DNA from: Lentisphaeria bacterium
GTDB taxonomy: Bacteria; Verrucomicrobiota; Lentisphaeria; JABSQK01
DNA: 45,107 nucleotides
Direction: 5' to 3'
Assembly (NCBI GenBank): GCA_013215875.1
Contig: JABSQK010000014.1
Span: forward strand, 1-45,107
Every line of letters starts with the position of its first letter. Position 1 is the stretch's first letter. Positions 42,795 through 45,107 of the stretch are shown piece after piece. Both the position numbers and the translations under genes were made by a program. The notes under the pieces were generated by a model that saw nothing but the letters and a program-made list of their open reading frames with translations, did not search any database and was not told where the DNA came from.

Positions 42795-43925
42795 CTATGC
42801 AGGTGGCCAGGTATATTGCGGTACGGGCATCCATTCGCCGTCTTTTAAGGACGACTCATGCGCAACGATTCCCGGTACTGTCATGTTCAATGACCAGGCA
42901 ATATTGATCAATGGATCCCGGTCTTCGAGAATTGCTGTGATAAATTCATCGGTTAAATAGGCATGTGAACCGCCGTGGCCACCGGCATCCATTGTGGGTG
43001 GTAATTGCGGTTTGGCAAATTGCGAAGTATCCTCGACCTCGGGCGTAATTTTCGTACCAAAAATTGCCGCCTTTTCTCCCTGGACGGAGCCGTATTCACC
43101 ATGGGATCCAGCTGCGCCCCAGAAAATATTCATTCGCGACATACCGCCTTCACTTGTTTTAAACAATGCGGTTTGACTGTCGAAGGAATTATTATAGTCA
43201 TTATTTTCGGCTTGGAGGTGCTCTATATTTCCCCCATTGTATCCAATGCAGGAAACATCCGTATAGCTTCCACCAGTAACTGCGATGTGATAGGCTGTTG
43301 CATGCGTCGGGTACCACATGGGTGGAATACCGGCGCGCCAATTGCCGTGGCCGCCCAGTGCATCCGGGAAATAGTGGTAATATTGGCCTTCAGAATAAAG
43401 GATCTCACCGAGCAAGCCGGCGTTGTATGCTTCACGCATCATATAGCAGTCGGCTTGAAAAGCAGATGTTTCAAACATCATATATTTCATACCACTACTT
43501 TTTACCGCGTTATATAGATCTTCCGCATCTTGTAAAGAGCCATGTACAGCAGGCACACAGGAGCCCACATGTTTGCCGTGCTCGAGTGCCAAGATTGCCA
43601 ATCGCGCATGGCTGGGTGCATCGGTGGCAATAAATATCGCTTCGACATTGTCATCCCTAACCATTTCTTCGACGCTGGCGAACATCGTATCGCAACGGGC
43701 ATTTTCTGCCATAATCTTGCAACGGTCAGGATCCAAATCTGTTACTGCGACCACTTCCACATTGGGGTGATCCTGAAAACCAAAGGCTGTACCAAAACAG
43801 CAAACCCCATAACCGGCAAGGCCAACACGGACTTTACGATCGGATACCGATTCCCATTCTTTACTTTTTAGAACTCCCGCATCTGTTTTATCAAAACCCG
43901 CAATATCTTTAGTTTCATCAGCCAT
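42795..43925 (-). CDS. Gfo/Idh/MocA family oxidoreductase
   Basis: A 376-residue NAD(P)-dependent sugar oxidoreductase. The Rossmann start is VRVGLAGYGVCCFGTAFGF (about residues 32-50) and VVAVTDLDPDRC supplies the acidic residue for the ribose. GKHVGSCVPAVHG takes the place of the E-K-P motif, with Val-Pro as in the subfamily reading EVPA. The C-terminal part (GGHGNWRAGIPPMWYPTHATAYHI) matches members in which His pairs with Lys for hydride transfer. Some Gfo/Idh enzymes oxidise, reduce or cleave glycosides; the substrate is not readable. Start preceded by AAGGAA. The EEP gene follows after 2 bases, so they form one operon. Confidence 0.84.
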   Translation of the reverse strand: MADETKDIAGFDKTDAGVLKSKEWESVSDRKVRVGLAGYGVCCFGTAFGFQDHPNVEVVAVTDLDPDRCKIMAENARCDTMFASVEEMVRDDNVEAIFIATDAPSHARLAILALEHGKHVGSCVPAVHGSLQDAEDLYNAVKSSGMKYMMFETSAFQADCYMMREAYNAGLLGEILYSEGQYYHYFPDALGGHGNWRAGIPPMWYPTHATAYHIAVTGGSYTDVSCIGYNGGNIEHLQAENNDYNNSFDSQTALFKTSEGGMSRMNIFWGAAGSHGEYGSVQGEKAAIFGTKITPEVEDTSQFAKPQLPPTMDAGGHGGSHAYLTDEFITAILEDRDPLINIAWSLNMTVPGIVAHESSLKDGEWMPVPQYTWPPA

Positions 43926-44072
43926 AATCGTATTCCTTAATTGTTGAATCGTTTCATATATCTTACAGGTTGGAAAGAGTGGGGCAAGCAGGAATTACCG
44001 TTTAAGACGAAATTCACAGTTGGAACAAAGACTAAAATGTTGTATGTTCTCAAAAATCTAAAGGAAAACGAT

Positions 44073-44897
44073 ATGGCTACTGAACAAGAAAGAATTGACT
44101 ATTGGTCGTCTTATATGGATGAGATGCTGGAATTCCAAAATAGGGTTATGCCTCATCCGGTCGAGGAATGCGGGGACCCACTTCTACCGATTCCAGATGC
44201 CATGGAAGGCATCGAAGTATTGTATTCCGATACTAAACTTGCCGGAACATTTGAGCGGATTTATTATATTCGCTCTGGTATACTTGATGATCTGGTGGCG
44301 ATTGCCCGTGAGATGAATGAGCGCGGCTGGATATTAAAAATTGAAGATGCTTACCGCAGCATGGAAATGCAAACTGCCCTTGTTGGTAACCCGGGAATAT
44401 TTGAACAGATTGTTGAAAAGTGCAAATGGGAAAGCGGCGGCGAAACTCCCTCGGTGGATTTGGTGAGTAGGCGTCTACGTCTACTGGTTGCGAATTGCGG
44501 AAAGTTTGGCACACATACCCAAGGCTGTGCAGTAGATATTTCAGTTTACAATCGTAATGATGGCAGCGAAGTCTGGCGCGGCAAGCCCTATCTTCATATG
44601 AGCGAATTAACGCCAATGGAATCGCCCTTTATTTCTGCCGATGATTTAGCCAACCGTCTGGCGATCTCCGAGCTGGTGGAGTCACATGGCTTTATTCGAT
44701 ATCCGGCAGAATTTTGGCACTACAATAAGGGCGATGTAATGCATCGGCAATTAACCGGAAGTTCCGAGCCCGGTATCTATGGCTCTGTGCACTTTAATCC
44801 GGAAACCGGCGAGACCGTTCCCTACGATGATATCCTTGCACCATTAGTTCCAGATGAGCAGCTTGCCATATTGCTGGAAGCAGCGATGAATAAGTGA
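44073..44897 (+). CDS. D-Ala-D-Ala dipeptidase (VanX/DdpX)-like, peptidase M15D
   Basis: A 274-residue zinc peptidase. The ATG at 44073 has AAAGGA 7 bases upstream; an ORF start at 43941 lies in the intergenic region and lacks support. IEDAYRSMEMQ (about residues 90-100), GTHTQGCAVDIS (zinc His and Asp, about 147-158) and FWHYNKGD (catalytic Glu before and zinc His, about 212-219) are the M15D blocks. These enzymes split D-Ala-D-Ala, for use of peptidoglycan fragments or vancomycin tolerance. No signal peptide and no vanA/vanH-type genes nearby, so the peptidoglycan-recycling reading is more likely. It is divergent from the Gfo/Idh operon. Confidence 0.82.
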   Translation: MATEQERIDYWSSYMDEMLEFQNRVMPHPVEECGDPLLPIPDAMEGIEVLYSDTKLAGTFERIYYIRSGILDDLVAIAREMNERGWILKIEDAYRSMEMQTALVGNPGIFEQIVEKCKWESGGETPSVDLVSRRLRLLVANCGKFGTHTQGCAVDISVYNRNDGSEVWRGKPYLHMSELTPMESPFISADDLANRLAISELVESHGFIRYPAEFWHYNKGDVMHRQLTGSSEPGIYGSVHFNPETGETVPYDDILAPLVPDEQLAILLEAAMNK

Positions 44898-44949
44898 ATG
44901 TTTGTGGATTGGATGAATAGGTAATTATTATTTTAAAAATATTTAAAAG

Positions 44950-44961
44950 TAGGCTAGCCTA
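44950..44961. promoter_or_regulatory. 12-bp perfect palindrome
   Basis: TAGGCTAGCCTA lies 53 bases after the dipeptidase stop, before the terminator. It may be a protein site; nothing else supports a function. Confidence 0.2.
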
Positions 44962-44987
44962 GGTCGCAGGCCTAATGGCACTTCCTT

Positions 44988-45010
44988 AAGGATTTTTTAT
45001 CCTTTTTCTT
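44988..45010 (+). terminator. Rho-independent terminator of the dipeptidase gene
   Basis: AAGGAT-TTTTT-ATCCTT is followed by TTTCTTTTT. The stem is 6 bp and the T-tract is strong. Confidence 0.65.
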
Positions 45011-45069
45011 TTTAAAATAAAAATGCTCGTTACCTTGAGAAAAACCACTAACCCAAAAGAGTAACAAGC

Positions 45070-45107
45070 ATGAGTGAATATACCCCTCTCCTTCCTGATT
45101 TTCCAGT
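45070..45107 (+). CDS. Start of an unidentified gene, cut by the window edge
   Basis: An ATG at 45070 begins MSEYTPLLPDFP and runs off the end. GAG lies upstream, and TGCTCGTTAC and GTAACAAGCA (nearly complementary, 26 bases apart) could fold over the start. Too short to assign a family. Confidence 0.3.
   Translation, partial: MSEYTPLLPDFP

Noticed and set aside
44073-44897. Vancomycin resistance locus.
   Set aside because: Only a VanX-like dipeptidase is present; no VanA/VanH ligase, dehydrogenase or two-component system is nearby.
1-45107. CRISPR array, tRNA or rRNA genes.
   Set aside because: No regularly spaced repeats, cloverleaf-type sequences or conserved rRNA blocks were seen.

Overview
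The window looks like a chromosomal segment of a PVC-superphylum bacterium, most likely Lentisphaerota or a close relative. This placement is an inference. It rests on prepilin-type N-termini of the form K-x-Y-FTLIELL without the usual Gly at -1, a cluster of five phytanoyl-CoA-dioxygenase (PhyH) family proteins, a solute-binding-protein/permease fusion, and a sugar and polysaccharide gene repertoire typical of that group. I saw no rRNA, tRNA or CRISPR array.

Layout. 1-8.8 kb is core-like: a truncated alkaline-phosphatase-superfamily protein, a membrane protein, shikimate kinase, a long zinc-ribbon/coiled-coil protein, a flagellar export trio (fliJ-motE-fliK, minus strand), and an SH3-domain protein coupled to a membrane protein. 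9-19 kb holds an ulvan-lyase-like BNR propeller protein, a small Cys/Ala-rich orphan, a minus-strand operon (DJ-1/PfpI, MDR dehydrogenase, sugar isomerase), a degenerate aldo/keto reductase, a RAYT transposase, a PhyH, an RraA-like protein and an enolase-superfamily dehydratase. 19-22 kb has two tandem prepilin-like genes with a shared leader, and a PhyH gene next to a 174-bp MITE-like element. 22-27 kb is a mosaic of a lone AbrB, a frameshifted membrane gene, PhyH, an inserted GDPD lipoprotein gene and a VOC protein. 27-36 kb is a divergent fucosidase and a six-gene operon (SGNH hydrolase, PhyH-HEAT fusion, UxuA-like dehydratase, class V aminotransferase, Kelch protein, PhyH). 36-45 kb has a toxin-antitoxin pair, a two-gene sugar ABC transporter with unusual architecture, an EEP-family protein, a Gfo/Idh oxidoreductase and a VanX-like dipeptidase.

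How the genes may work together (inference): BNR lyase-like protein, fucosidase and SGNH esterase would trim an acidic or fucose-containing glycan. The ABC importer would take up oligosaccharides. Dehydrogenases, isomerases, the enolase-family and UxuA-like dehydratases and the RraA-like aldolase would catabolise the sugars. The PhyH enzymes would carry out unassigned Fe(II)/2-oxoglutarate oxidations.

The most unusual signal is structural. Two different phyH genes are each followed by foreign-looking DNA, and beyond it by a second copy of a phyH 3' end: a perfect 81-bp repeat around a GDPD gene, and an 87-bp, 84%-identical repeat around a toxin-antitoxin module. In the first case the inserted gene is fused to a duplicated promoter and signal-peptide segment, whose other copy drives the SGNH operon 4.6 kb away. 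The window also has two REP-like repeats in addition to the RAYT gene.
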